This document shows positions 10,689 to 20,827 of a DNA stretch of 64,000 bases, piece by piece. Location of the stretch: positions 19,093 through 83,092 of the forward strand of contig JAUYNO010000067.1 of the NCBI GenBank assembly GCA_030696045.1, in the 5' to 3' direction. This DNA is from Stagnimonas sp. GTDB taxonomy: Bacteria; Pseudomonadota; Gammaproteobacteria; Nevskiales; Nevskiaceae. Under the pieces are notes generated by a model that was not told where the DNA came from, searched no databases, and was given only the letters and a program-made list of their open reading frames with translations. A program made the translations under genes and the position numbers. The first letter of the stretch is position 1; the number at the start of each line of letters is the position of its first letter.

Positions 10689-11142
10689 CCTGCCCGCCCG
10701 AACCTCCGGAACCGCTGGAGCCGGAACCGGAACCGCCGCCCTGGCGCCGGAACTGATCGGGAATCGGGTACTTGAAGCTGTTCAGGTAGCGTTGATAGAC
10801 CAGATCGGCGACCTCGCCCGGCATGGGCTGGGCGGCACCGACGGCGGCACTGCCGCTGGCCTGCAGGTCCAGCCAGGCGCGGGTATCGCCACCACTGGCG
10901 GGCTTGCCAGCAGCGGCCGGGGCCGCAGCATCGCTGACCTCGACCGCGGCGGCCGACTCGGCACCGGCTTCGCTGCTCGCCACTGCGGCGGGTGCGCCAG
11001 CCTCGGTGGCGGCGGGAGGGAAGGGCTCCATTGGCTGATCGGAACTGAACTGGCGCTGGTCGGGCTGGGCTCCGGCAAGCGGGGCCAGCGCCAGCAGCAG
11101 GCTGGCGACGAACAGGGAGTGACGGGCTTGGCGGGATTTCAT
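10663..11142 (-). CDS. DUF3613-like exported protein within Tad locus
   Basis: Signal peptide; GDTRAWLDLQASGSAAVGAAQPMPGEVADLVYQRYLNSFKYPIPD. Confidence 0.7.
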   Translation of the reverse strand: MKSRQARHSLFVASLLLALAPLAGAQPDQRQFSSDQPMEPFPPAATEAGAPAAVASSEAGAESAAAVEVSDAAAPAAAGKPASGGDTRAWLDLQASGSAAVGAAQPMPGEVADLVYQRYLNSFKYPIPDQFRRQGGGSGSGSSGSGGSGGQGGSGDSGN

Positions 11143-11879
11143 CCTGCACCTCCGGTGCGGCCGAGCGGGGCAGTGCCGCCGGCCTTGGGTTGAGTAGTCG
11201 GGCTCTGCAAACTCAAGGCCTGCAGGCGCAGGCGCGCCAGCAGGGGTTCATCGACGCCGGTGCTGCTGGCGATCCGGCGGACCGCCGCCTCGTCACGCAT
11301 CAGCATCAGCAGGATCAGCAGATTGTTGCGGCTCTTGGGCTCGCCCGGTGCCAGCTCGGCAGCGGTGGCCAGCTCGATGCGGGCTTCGCTGTAGCGGCGC
11401 GCCTTCATCAGGGCATAGCCGAGGTCGTTGCGGATATCGACGTCGGTGGGTCGCAGCGCCGAGGCCTTGCGCAGCTGCACGATGGCCTGCGCCAGATCAC
11501 CGCTGGCATGGATGCGGCCCAGGCCATGGTAGGCCTGTGCCGCCTGAGCGCCGTCCAGCAGGCCCTGGTAGAGCGCTGCCGCCGCACGGTCCTGACCCAG
11601 GTTGCGCCGGGCGTCGGCTTCCAGCAGGCGCAGCTCGGCCGAGTCGCCGTGGCTGCGCCGATCCTCCTGCAGATGCGCCAGCGCCGCGTAGTAGTGCCCC
11701 TGCTGCATCAGCGCCCGCACCGCCTCGGTGTAGACGCCGGCGGCGTCCGACTCGGCCTCGGCCTTGGCCCGGGGCTGACCGATGGGATCGTCCAGCTTGC
11801 GGATCTGGGCGCCGCAGCCGGACAAGACCAGCGCCAGCGCCGCGCCGCCCAGCAGCCCGCCATGCACGGAGCAGTTCAT
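11139..11879 (-). CDS. tadD: TadD-like TPR lipoprotein
   Basis: Lipobox ALVLSGCG; TPR repeats; Tad context. Confidence 0.85.
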   Translation of the reverse strand: MNCSVHGGLLGGAALALVLSGCGAQIRKLDDPIGQPRAKAEAESDAAGVYTEAVRALMQQGHYYAALAHLQEDRRSHGDSAELRLLEADARRNLGQDRAAAALYQGLLDGAQAAQAYHGLGRIHASGDLAQAIVQLRKASALRPTDVDIRNDLGYALMKARRYSEARIELATAAELAPGEPKSRNNLLILLMLMRDEAAVRRIASSTGVDEPLLARLRLQALSLQSPTTQPKAGGTAPLGRTGGAG

Positions 11880-12811
11880 CCGCCGCCGCCCAGCGAGGAC
11901 AGCGCCCGGAACATCGAAACCACCGCCGGGCCGGCGACGAAGATCAGCAGCGCCGGGAAGAAGAACAGCACCATCACCACGGTCATGCGGCCGGAGATCA
12001 GATTGACCTTCTCGCGCAGGTCCAGGCCGCGCCTCACCTCGAGCACGCCGAGCACTTCCAGCAGCGGCTCGCGCACCTCGCCACCGTAACGGTCGACCTG
12101 GCGCAGGACGCCGAGGATGCCGCTGAGATCGCTGACCTCCATCGCATCACCGAGATTCTTGAGCACCGCCGAGGTTTCGGCGCCGGCCTCGATCTGGCGC
12201 ACCACCAGCTCGAATTCGGTGCCTAGTTCCGGCAATACGCCGCGGCCTTCGCGCACCAGGCTGGCGAAGGCCTGGCGGATCGACAGGCCGGCCTCGAACA
12301 GCAGCACCAGCAGATGCACCAGCAAGGGCACCTCGCGGGCGATGCGGTCGCGCCGGCGCTTGGCCGCCGAGCGCAGGATCCAGCGCGGCATCAGCAGCGA
12401 CACCACCCCCAGCGCGGCGCTGACCAGCAGGGCCTTGGGAAACGGCAGGCTGCTGACGGTCCAGACCAGGATCACCAGCACCCCCGCCACCAGCGGCAAC
12501 ACCGCCTGCAGTGCGTAGAACGCCAGCCGTCGCTCGGCCCCGCGCCAGCCGGCCTGGGCCAGCAGCCGCGGCGTCTCGCCTTCCTTGTCGACCCATTGCT
12601 CGACGTTCTTGCCGGTACGCGCCAGGCCCTGCACGGCGGCATTGCCGGGACCGCCCTCGAATTCCTCGACCGGCGCATCCTGGCCCAGGACGCGGCGTTG
12701 CAGGCGCCGGTCCTGACGCGACTGCGCGCCGAGCAGGAACAGCAGGGCCAGCGTGCCCACCGCCAGCACGATGGCGACCGCCACCACCAGACCGAAGGCG
12801 CCGGCGTTCAT
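11876..12811 (-). CDS. tadC: Type II secretion F-domain protein TadC
   Basis: GspF-like membrane protein, start MNAGAFGLVVAVAIV; Tad context. Confidence 0.9.
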   Translation of the reverse strand: MNAGAFGLVVAVAIVLAVGTLALLFLLGAQSRQDRRLQRRVLGQDAPVEEFEGGPGNAAVQGLARTGKNVEQWVDKEGETPRLLAQAGWRGAERRLAFYALQAVLPLVAGVLVILVWTVSSLPFPKALLVSAALGVVSLLMPRWILRSAAKRRRDRIAREVPLLVHLLVLLFEAGLSIRQAFASLVREGRGVLPELGTEFELVVRQIEAGAETSAVLKNLGDAMEVSDLSGILGVLRQVDRYGGEVREPLLEVLGVLEVRRGLDLREKVNLISGRMTVVMVLFFFPALLIFVAGPAVVSMFRALSSLGGGG

Positions 12812-13740
12812 GTGTCGTCGCCCTCGCTGTCGCGCATCATGCTGAACAGTACGGCGACGCCGGCGATCTGCAGCAACACCGAGGCGACCAGCAGCCAGCG
12901 GCCGGTGGGGTCTTCCCACATGGTGGCGTAGTACGCCTTGTTCTTGCTGAAGATGTAGAACGACAGCGACACCGGGATGATCGCCAGCACCACCGCCGAG
13001 AAGCGGGTCTCGGCGGTCAGCGCCCGCAGCTCACGGGCGGCGACATCGCGCTGACGGATGTTGGTGATCAGGCTCTTCAGCACATGGCGCAGCGAGCCGC
13101 CGTACTTGCGGTTGATGGCGGCCGCCAGCGCCATGACCCGAAGGTCGCGCAGGCGGTGCACGCCGCCGGCCTCGGTCAGCACGGTCTCCAGCGGCGCGCC
13201 CAGGCGCACCTGCCGGCCGATGCTGATGAACAGCGGCCGGATCGGGTCCGGCGCCTCGCGGGCGGCGGCGGCCAGCGACTCTTCCAGGGTGTTGCCGGCC
13301 GACAGCACCCGCATCACGCCTTCGAGGAAGGTGGGCAGCTGCTCGACGATCTTGCGGCGCCGGCGCGCGGCGTTGCGCGACAGCACGCCGAACACGATCA
13401 CCTCCGCCAGGCCGATGGCGAGCGCGCCAGCCAGCGGCCCGAACATCAGCAGCAAGACCGGAATCAGTGCGGCGAACAGCAGCAGGCCGCGGCCGATGCT
13501 TTCCGGCGGCAGCTCGATGCCGGCACGCCAGAACAGGTGACTGACCGCGCGCACCACCGGGTTGCCCAGCTCCGGCGTCGCGGCCCCGAACTTGTCGTTG
13601 GCGGCATCCTCGCCGAGCACCCGCATGCGCAGGTTGACCTCGTCAGCGCGGGTATTGGCGTTGAGCTTGAACAGCAGCAGCACAGCGCCGGCGGCGAGCA
13701 GGAGCGCCGCCAGGAACACCAGCAGGATGGGCGTGGTCAC
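12808..13740 (-). CDS. tadB: Type II secretion F-domain protein TadB
   Basis: GspF-like domain; ATGA overlap with tadC. Confidence 0.9.
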   Translation of the reverse strand: MTTPILLVFLAALLLAAGAVLLLFKLNANTRADEVNLRMRVLGEDAANDKFGAATPELGNPVVRAVSHLFWRAGIELPPESIGRGLLLFAALIPVLLLMFGPLAGALAIGLAEVIVFGVLSRNAARRRRKIVEQLPTFLEGVMRVLSAGNTLEESLAAAAREAPDPIRPLFISIGRQVRLGAPLETVLTEAGGVHRLRDLRVMALAAAINRKYGGSLRHVLKSLITNIRQRDVAARELRALTAETRFSAVVLAIIPVSLSFYIFSKNKAYYATMWEDPTGRWLLVASVLLQIAGVAVLFSMMRDSEGDDT

Positions 13741-14960
13741 GGTGCCTGGACTCCGCGCAGGTCCTGTCGCTCGCCGGTCAGCACGTCGTAGCGGAACAGG
13801 TCCCGCAGGTGCAGCTGCTCACCATCCAGGCCGGTGACCTCGGTGACCGCCAGCAGCTTGCGCGCGCCGTTGGCCAGGCGGGCGACCTGCACGAACAGGT
13901 GGATGGAGGATGCGATCTGGCTGCGGAAGGTCAGCGCGCTGCCGGTATAGCCGGCGAAGCCGGCCAGCAGCTCCAGACGGCTGATGGCGTCGCGGGTGGA
14001 ATTGGCGTGCAGCGTGGTCATCGAGCCGTCGTGACCGGTGTTCATCGCCTGCAACATGTCCAGCACCTCGTCGCCGCGCACCTCGCCGACGATGATGCGG
14101 TCCGGCCGCATGCGCAGGGCGTTGCGCACCAGATCGCGGGCGGTGACGGCGCGCTGCCCTTCCAGGTTGGGCGGGCGGGTTTCCAGCCGCACCACGTGGG
14201 AGTTCTCCAGCCTCAACTCGGCGGCGTCCTCGATGGTGATGACGCGCTCGCCATCCGGAATCCACTGGCTGATCAGATTCAGGAAGGTGGTCTTGCCGGA
14301 GCCGGTGCCGCCCACCACGATCAGGTTGGCGCGGTCCCGCACCCGTTGTTGCAGGTATTCCAGCTCGGCGGCGCTGACGGTGTCGAAGCGCAGCAGGTCC
14401 TCGGCGGTGAGCGCGGTCTTGCGGAACTTGCGGATCGACAGGCAGGGGCCGTTGAGGGCAATCGGCGGGATGATGGCGTTGACGCGCGAGCCATCGGGCA
14501 GGCGGGCGTCGACCATCGGCGTCGATTCATCGACCCGGCGCCCGATGGGCGCCAGGATGCGCTGGATCACGCGGATCACGTGCGAATCGTTGGTGAAGCG
14601 CACCGGCGCGCTGGCGAGCACGCCACCGCGCTCGACGAACACCGCTTCCGGGCCGTTGACGACGATGTCGTTGACGCTGTCGTCGTCGACCAGGTACTGG
14701 ATCGGCCCGAAGCCGATCAGCTCGTGGCGGGCGTCGGCGGCCAGGGCCTCGGATTCGCGCTGATTGACCGGCAGGCGGTTGTCGAGCACGTAGCGGCGCA
14801 CTTGCTCGCCGACGAAGCGCTCCAGCTTGTCCTCAGCCCAGGTGCTGATGTCGAGATCGCGCTCCTCGATCTGCTGGATCAGGAAGCGGTGCAGGTTGCC
14901 CTTCAGCGTCTGATATTGGTCAGAAAGCCGAAAGCGCTGGACTAGGTCCGGGGTCGACAT
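13737..14960 (-). CDS. tadA: CpaF/TadA family ATPase
   Basis: GGTGSGKTTFLN Walker A, VGEVRGDEVLDMLQAMNTGHDGSMTTLHAN. Confidence 0.95.
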   Translation of the reverse strand: MSTPDLVQRFRLSDQYQTLKGNLHRFLIQQIEERDLDISTWAEDKLERFVGEQVRRYVLDNRLPVNQRESEALAADARHELIGFGPIQYLVDDDSVNDIVVNGPEAVFVERGGVLASAPVRFTNDSHVIRVIQRILAPIGRRVDESTPMVDARLPDGSRVNAIIPPIALNGPCLSIRKFRKTALTAEDLLRFDTVSAAELEYLQQRVRDRANLIVVGGTGSGKTTFLNLISQWIPDGERVITIEDAAELRLENSHVVRLETRPPNLEGQRAVTARDLVRNALRMRPDRIIVGEVRGDEVLDMLQAMNTGHDGSMTTLHANSTRDAISRLELLAGFAGYTGSALTFRSQIASSIHLFVQVARLANGARKLLAVTEVTGLDGEQLHLRDLFRYDVLTGERQDLRGVQAP

Positions 14961-14976
14961 GGCATCCCGGGGGGCG

Positions 14977-16185
14977 CTAGCGGAACAGCCGGCCGAGCAG
15001 GCCGTTGCCGCCGGCCTCGACGGTGGCGCTCTCGCCCACCAGCAGCGCCCCGGCGAGCTTGCGCACGGCGTCGCAGTAGGGGTCCTTGGGCGCAATCGAG
15101 AACAGCGGCTCGCCCGAATTCATCGCCTGGATGCGGTTGAAACCCTCGGTGGTCAGGGTCGCCAACAGCGGCAGGTCGAACAGCTGCGACAGATTGGCCG
15201 GCTCCAGGCCCAGACGGCGCCGGTAGTTGTCGACCACCAGGCCCACCCGGTCCAGCGCAACGTCTTCCAGGCGCAGGGCACGCAGCAGGTACTTGGTCTG
15301 GCGCGACTTCAGGATCGACTGGTCGGTGACCATCAGCACCCGGTCCGACTGACCGATGGCGGCGCGCGATACCGCGGTGCCGCTCTGGCCGTCGATGGCC
15401 ACCACCACCACCTGGAACAGACTGCGCAGCACGCTCAGCAGGCGCGCGAAATCGTCCGCAGGCATTTGCGGGCGGCCGATGCCGTCTTCCGGCAGCGACA
15501 GCAGGTAGAGCCCGCTGGAATGCTTGGTGAAGGCGGTATCGACCAGGGTCTGGTCGCAGCGGTGCACGTCGGCGACCGCGTCGATCAGGCTGTAGGTGGG
15601 CGACAGGTTGAGGAAGATCGAGCCGGCCCCGGCCGGCATCGCGGCATCGACCAGCAGCACCCGCTCGCCGCTGCGCGCGCGTTCGGCGAAGCAGAGCGAG
15701 AGATGGCTGGCGAGAAAGGCAATGGTCTCGTGCGGCTGGGCGCCGACCACGGTGAACAGCCGACCCTGGCCGCCGCTGGCGGCCACCGCTGCCAGCGAAG
15801 CCGAGCTGGCCCGGCGCAGCAACTTGCCGACCTGGCTGGCGAGCTTGGCGTCGTCCCGCCGCAGCACGAAGAAATCCCGCGCGCCCGAGCGCATGGCGGT
15901 AAGCACCGTGGTGGCGTTCTCGCTGGAACCCATGCCGACCACCGGCAACTCGGGAAAGCGCTCGACCACCGCTTCGACCAGGAGCGCGCGCTCCTGGGCG
16001 TTGTAGTCCTCGAAGTCACAGAACAGCAGGTCGACCTTGCCCATCCGCTCCAGGCGGCCGAGCAGGTCGGCGGCGTCGTCGGGACGGCCGAAGCTGCATT
16101 CCACGCTGCTGCCGAGGGCGGCTTGCAGCCAGGGCTGATAGGCCGGGTCGTCGGCGATGACGAAGGCAGTGGCTTTTGCGCTCAT
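14977..16185 (-). CDS. tadZ: CpaE/TadZ-like pilus localisation ATPase
   Basis: Receiver-like N-terminus, ParA-like domain (VLLVDAAMPAGAGSIFLNL), position between secretin and TadA. Confidence 0.85.
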   Translation of the reverse strand: MSAKATAFVIADDPAYQPWLQAALGSSVECSFGRPDDAADLLGRLERMGKVDLLFCDFEDYNAQERALLVEAVVERFPELPVVGMGSSENATTVLTAMRSGARDFFVLRRDDAKLASQVGKLLRRASSASLAAVAASGGQGRLFTVVGAQPHETIAFLASHLSLCFAERARSGERVLLVDAAMPAGAGSIFLNLSPTYSLIDAVADVHRCDQTLVDTAFTKHSSGLYLLSLPEDGIGRPQMPADDFARLLSVLRSLFQVVVVAIDGQSGTAVSRAAIGQSDRVLMVTDQSILKSRQTKYLLRALRLEDVALDRVGLVVDNYRRRLGLEPANLSQLFDLPLLATLTTEGFNRIQAMNSGEPLFSIAPKDPYCDAVRKLAGALLVGESATVEAGGNGLLGRLFR

Positions 16186-16207
16186 GGGGGAGGCCGGCAG
16201 GACTGCG

Positions 16208-17626
16208 CTATTTGCTGAAGCCGTAGGTTTCGTTCTCGAACTTGCCGGTCTCCAGGAACATCAGCTCGGCGAACGAGGGCTTGTAGGCCTCGGTGCTGGC
16301 GCCCGGCAAGGCCGGCCGGCGGGCATCGCGCGACAGCGGCCGCACCAGCCGGGGAGTCACCACCATCACCAGTTCCTTCTGCTCGCGGTTGACGCTGGTG
16401 TTCTTGAAGAAGGCCCCGATCACCGGCAGGTCACCCAGCCAGGGCACCTTGCTGACGTTGTTGATCAGGTTGTTGCTGACCAGACCGGAAATCACGAAGC
16501 TCTCGCCGTCACCCAGTTCCACCGTGGTATCGGTGCGCCGCACCGTGAGCGCCGGCACCGACACGCCGGAAGTGGTGATGCCGGCGGAGAAGTCGAGGTC
16601 GCTGACCTCGGGCGCAACCTTCAGCGCAATGCGATCGCGCGACAATACGGTCGGGGTCAGTGACAGCCGCACGCCAAACTCGCGGTACTGGATGGTGATG
16701 CCACCGGTGGTGCCGCCCTGGCTGACCGGGACCGGGAACTCGCCGCCGGCCAGGAAGCTGGCGGTCTGCCCGCTCATGGCAGTCAGGGTCGGCTCAGCAT
16801 AGGTACGGGCCAGGCCCTTGCCTTCCAGGAAGCTGAGGATGCCCAGCAGGCCCTGGCGCGGGTCGCCGATGATGAGGTTGAAGGCGCTGGCAATCGGCGG
16901 CGCCATGTCGAATTGATAGCCGGTGCCGGTGGCTCCACCATTCGAGATGCTGCTGACCGAACCCGGCGACAGCACGCCGGCGGTGGTGTTGCCGGAATTC
17001 TTGATGGCGCTGAGGCCGAACTGCTGCAGGGTGCTGCGCTTGACCTCGACGATCTTGACCTCGGTCATCACCTGGGTTTCAAGATCAACATTGCTGCGAT
17101 CAGCGAGCTTGATCGGCTTGTCGGTTCCCAGGGTGCGCTGCGCCTCCACCTCGGCGCCGATCTTGGCGCGACGGTGCGCCAGCAGGTTGGGGCTGGTGCC
17201 GCTCAGACCGTCCTGGACATCGCTCTTGGTGCCGGCGGTTTCCGGATCGACCAGCTTGGGCTTGAGCGGATCCACGGCCGGACCGACCCGGAGCCGGAAC
17301 TCCTGCGCCGTGGCCACGCCCTTGGGCCAGATCAGCAGGCTGGTGAGCCCCGACTTCTTGCCGGTGATCAGCACCTCGCGGCGGTTCAGCACGGTGACTT
17401 CCGCCACCGCCGGGTCGCCCACGGCGACGCGTGCCACCGCTTCCGGCTGGCGGATCAGCTTGTGCACGCCCACTTCCACCGCGATCACCCGGCTGTCGCC
17501 GGGCGCGGCGGCCTGGCTGGCGGGGATCGTCAGCAGACCGGTCGCGAGCAGCAGTAGCGCCGCCCGCGACGCCGACCACAGCGAGGAGGGATTTGGTTTC
17601 TGTGAGCGTTTCTGTGAGCGCTTCAT
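16208..17626 (-). CDS. cpaC: CpaC/RcpA family secretin
   Basis: BON-like N-terminus, secretin domain, VPWLGDLPVIGAFFKNTSVNREQKELVMVVTPRLV. Confidence 0.93.
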   Translation of the reverse strand: MKRSQKRSQKPNPSSLWSASRAALLLLATGLLTIPASQAAAPGDSRVIAVEVGVHKLIRQPEAVARVAVGDPAVAEVTVLNRREVLITGKKSGLTSLLIWPKGVATAQEFRLRVGPAVDPLKPKLVDPETAGTKSDVQDGLSGTSPNLLAHRRAKIGAEVEAQRTLGTDKPIKLADRSNVDLETQVMTEVKIVEVKRSTLQQFGLSAIKNSGNTTAGVLSPGSVSSISNGGATGTGYQFDMAPPIASAFNLIIGDPRQGLLGILSFLEGKGLARTYAEPTLTAMSGQTASFLAGGEFPVPVSQGGTTGGITIQYREFGVRLSLTPTVLSRDRIALKVAPEVSDLDFSAGITTSGVSVPALTVRRTDTTVELGDGESFVISGLVSNNLINNVSKVPWLGDLPVIGAFFKNTSVNREQKELVMVVTPRLVRPLSRDARRPALPGASTEAYKPSFAELMFLETGKFENETYGFSK

Positions 17627-18558
17627 TGGGACACCTTGGCGATCTGGGATCCGAGGATAACTTCCACCACATCCGGCGCCGCCTTCCTGGCCTGCGCCGG
17701 CGGCGGCTTCACTCGCGACAGCTCGACGGCGGTAATGGCCTTGTCCGGCACCTTCTGATCGCGGGCATCGGTCTTGGCGGCCACCGACAGCGGCAGGCCG
17801 CTGTCGGTGACCTCGGTCAGCGCCTCTTCGGCGGTGGCGGTCTGCTGGCCGCGCAGCGCCAGCCGGACATCGCCGAGATTGGCGCCAAGCATGACCCGGG
17901 TGGTGTCGGCCTCCGGCACCGCGAGCACCGCCGTGCGCTGGCGCCGGCGGCTGGCCTCCTGGCCACCCTTGGCTTCTTCGTCCTTGAGTCCCTGCGGCCG
18001 CTCGATGATCCGCTCCTCGAACGCCAGCACCCGCGCGTTCTCCAGCAGCACCCGCGCCTGCGGACTCTCGACTCCAGGGCCGTTGCGGATATAGACCAGG
18101 ACATCGACCTGATCGCCGGGGCGCACGAAGCCACCGGCCGCGATCACCTCGTTGACTTCGAGGGCCAGTGCCTGGTGTCCAGCCGGGATCACCTTGGCCA
18201 GGATGTTCCCTTCCTTGAAGTAGCGTTTGGTTACCGGCGCGCCGGCGTCAATGTCGACCAGGGGCACCCGGTCCACCACCTCATCGAGGTTGGCGAAGTA
18301 TTCGACCGGGGTGACCGCCACCGGCACCAGCACGACATCGTCGCGGCTGATCGGCTTGTAGGCCGCCAGCGCTTGCCGCGCGACCACCGCCAGGATCTGT
18401 GGCGCCTGTTGCTGCTGCTGGCTGATCTTGGCCGCGTCGGCTTCCGCCTTGGCGGTACGGGCCGCGTAGTTGCGGCTCATCGAAAAGCCGAGGGCCGCGA
18501 GGACGAGGGTTAGCAGCACCAGTACCACCGCCGCGATTTTGAGTGCCGTGCTGCTCAT
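17623..18558 (-). CDS. cpaB: CpaB/RcpC pilus assembly protein
   Basis: N-terminal TM, SAF-like region, position before secretin. Confidence 0.9.
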   Translation of the reverse strand: MSSTALKIAAVVLVLLTLVLAALGFSMSRNYAARTAKAEADAAKISQQQQQAPQILAVVARQALAAYKPISRDDVVLVPVAVTPVEYFANLDEVVDRVPLVDIDAGAPVTKRYFKEGNILAKVIPAGHQALALEVNEVIAAGGFVRPGDQVDVLVYIRNGPGVESPQARVLLENARVLAFEERIIERPQGLKDEEAKGGQEASRRRQRTAVLAVPEADTTRVMLGANLGDVRLALRGQQTATAEEALTEVTDSGLPLSVAAKTDARDQKVPDKAITAVELSRVKPPPAQARKAAPDVVEVILGSQIAKVSQ

Positions 18559-18649
18559 GTCTGGCCTTTCCCTGTGTTGTTCCGCTCGTGAGGATTTTTG
18601 CACGTCCGCCCGTCCTTGGGCGGCCTGGTCCTGAATATTCTCTGAGGAC

Positions 18650-19132
18650 TCAGATCCGGGCCGTAGCCCTGGCCTGCAGTTGCGCCGGCAAGGGCGGCAG
18701 TGGGCCTATGGTCGGGAAGAAGTCGGCCCGATTGCTGAGATCGAAGGTCAGCGTGATGGTCACCACGTTGGCGCCGTCGACGGTCTGGAAACTCGGAATC
18801 ACCAGTTCACCGTTGGTGCCGATCACGCGGGCACGCTGGCTGGCCGGTAGCCAGCTGAGTTGGTTGCTGGCCAGGGCCTGCACCCGCGACTGGATGCGGG
18901 CGTCGTGGGTGGACGCTGGGCTGGGGTCGACGGCGATCGCCGCCTCGGCCAGGTACTGCGCGGTGTAGGTGATGCCCTGCTGGAGCACGTAGACGTAGGA
19001 GTAGACGACCGTGGCATACAGCAGCAGGAACAGCACAGGAAACACGAAGGCGAATTCCACGGCCGAAGAGCCGCGCTGCCGCCGGCAGGCCGTAGAGGTC
19101 GATGGGCGAATCGGGTTCATAGGTTTCCCCAA
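18650..19132 (-). CDS. tadE: TadE-like pseudopilin
   Basis: RQRGSSAVEFAFVFPVLFLLLYATVVYSYVYVLQQ. Confidence 0.85.
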   Translation of the reverse strand: MGKPMNPIRPSTSTACRRQRGSSAVEFAFVFPVLFLLLYATVVYSYVYVLQQGITYTAQYLAEAAIAVDPSPASTHDARIQSRVQALASNQLSWLPASQRARVIGTNGELVIPSFQTVDGANVVTITLTFDLSNRADFFPTIGPLPPLPAQLQARATARI

Positions 19133-19575
19133 TACGAGACCAGTAGCACGCCGACGAAGCCGCCACTCAGGGCAACCGCCGCCGGCAACCGTAACTTACG
19201 AGCAGATTCCAAACCAAGCTGCAGCACCATCAGCAGCGACATCGCACCGAGCAGCAGCGCCGCCAGCAGCAGGCTCAGCAACACCGCATCGCTGCCCTGC
19301 AGGAAGCCCATGACCGCCGCCAGCTTGACATCGCCAGCGCCGAACCGCGAAACCAGATAGCCGGGCAGTGTCAGCAACAAGGCCACCACCAGGCCGATGA
19401 AGCTGCCTGGCAGGGACACTCCCAGCAGACCTTGACCGCGCCAGAAACAAACTGCTCCTGCTGGCAGCAACACCGCCAGCAGGAGCAGGTTCGGGACTTT
19501 GCGCGAGCGCCAGTCCACGATGGCGACCAGCACGGCCCAGATCAGCAGGGCGGCGACAATCGCCTCCCGGCTCAC
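19117..19575 (-). CDS. cpaA: A24 prepilin peptidase (CpaA/TadV)
   Basis: Polytopic; VDWRSRKVPN and FGAGDVKLAAVMG motifs. Confidence 0.9.
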   Translation of the reverse strand: MSREAIVAALLIWAVLVAIVDWRSRKVPNLLLLAVLLPAGAVCFWRGQGLLGVSLPGSFIGLVVALLLTLPGYLVSRFGAGDVKLAAVMGFLQGSDAVLLSLLLAALLLGAMSLLMVLQLGLESARKLRLPAAVALSGGFVGVLLVSYWGNL

Positions 19576-19589
19576 CGCCGACGGCTTAG

Positions 19590-19772
19590 TTAAGGGGGCA
19601 GGGCGTCGCTGATGGCGGTGAAGGCACCACCCAGCGCACCACTACCGTCGGACGGCGCGAACACCGCCATGATGGCGACCAGGGCCACGGCGATCAGACC
19701 AACGACCAGACCGTATTCCACGGCGCTGGCACCTTCTTCATCCTTGAGGAACTTCGTGATGTGCTTCAGCAT
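19590..19772 (-). CDS. flp: Flp family type IVb pilin
   Basis: 60 aa MLKHITKFLKDEEGASAVEYGLVVGLIAVALVAI. Confidence 0.95.
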   Translation of the reverse strand: MLKHITKFLKDEEGASAVEYGLVVGLIAVALVAIMAVFAPSDGSGALGGAFTAISDALPP

Positions 19773-19942
19773 GGTGTGCTCCTAGAGTTAAGCGTAGCGA
19801 CCGGGTGTTCGCTGTATCGCCGAGCCAGTATGCGTCGGAATTTCCGGGCGTCAAAGGCGCCCGGCGTCAAAAAACCGCCGCTCATCCGCCAGCCATCGGA
19901 CCACGACCGCCGCCCCCTCCACAGGCCACCGTTCATCCGTCA

Positions 19943-20779
19943 ATGAGCCATTTCGCGATCGGCGACGTGCAGGGCTGCTACGGCGCACTGCAACGTCTGC
20001 TGGAACAATTGCGCTTCGATCCCGCACGCGACCGGCTCTGGTTCGCGGGCGACCTGGTCAATCGCGGCCCCGACTCTCTGCGTACCCTGCGCTTCGTCCG
20101 CGCGCTCGGTGACCGTGCAATCTGCGTGCTCGGCAATCACGACTTGCACCTGCTGGCGCGCGCCCAGGGCGGCCGCGGCGGCCGGCGCGACACCCTCGAT
20201 GCCCTGCTCGCCGCCAATGACCGTGACGAGCTGCTCGACTGGCTGCGCCATCGGCCGCTGCTGCACGAGTGGCAGGGCTGGGCTCTGCTGCACGCCGGAC
20301 TGCCGCCGCAATGGGACCTGCCACAGGCGCGGCGCGCAGCCAGGCAGGTGGAGGCCCTGCTGCGCGGTCCAGATCATCGACAGCTGCTGGCGCGCATGTA
20401 CGGCGACCAGCCGGCGCAATGGAGCGCCCAGCTGCGCGGCATCGCGCGCGCGCGCTTCGTCATCAACGCCTACACGCGGCTGCGCTACTGCGATGCTCAG
20501 GGCCGCTTCGACGCCCATGCCAAGGGCGCGCCCGGCAGTCAGCCGCCGGGCCTGCTGCCCTGGTTCGCGGTGCCGGGACGACGCAGCCGGGACACCGAGA
20601 TCGTGTTCGGACACTGGTCCACCCTGGGCCAGGTGCACTGGCCGGAGCACCGGGTCTGGGGCCTCGATACCGGCGCGGTCTGGGGTGGCAGGCTCACCGC
20701 GCTATGCCTGGAGACCCGCGAACTCAGCCAGGTCGATTGCAGCGAATATCGGCGGGCCGACGGCGAGGGCGGCGACTGA
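19943..20779 (+). CDS. apaH: Bis(5'-nucleosyl)-tetraphosphatase (symmetrical)
   Basis: MSHFAIGDVQGCY, GDLVNRGPDSL, LGNHDLHLLA. Confidence 0.95.
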   Translation: MSHFAIGDVQGCYGALQRLLEQLRFDPARDRLWFAGDLVNRGPDSLRTLRFVRALGDRAICVLGNHDLHLLARAQGGRGGRRDTLDALLAANDRDELLDWLRHRPLLHEWQGWALLHAGLPPQWDLPQARRAARQVEALLRGPDHRQLLARMYGDQPAQWSAQLRGIARARFVINAYTRLRYCDAQGRFDAHAKGAPGSQPPGLLPWFAVPGRRSRDTEIVFGHWSTLGQVHWPEHRVWGLDTGAVWGGRLTALCLETRELSQVDCSEYRRADGEGGD

Positions 20780-20789
20780 GGCGCCCAGC

Positions 20790-20819
20790 AAAAAGCCCGG
20801 GGCCAGCCCGGGCTTTTTG
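20790..20819 (+). terminator. Rho-independent terminator after apaH
   Basis: aaaaagcccggggccagcccgggcttttt. Confidence 0.85.
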
Positions 20820-20827
20820 TCTGACGA

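Noticed and set aside
8640-10775. 711-aa plus-strand ORF
   Set aside because: Antisense to tadG and the sensor gene; shadow composition
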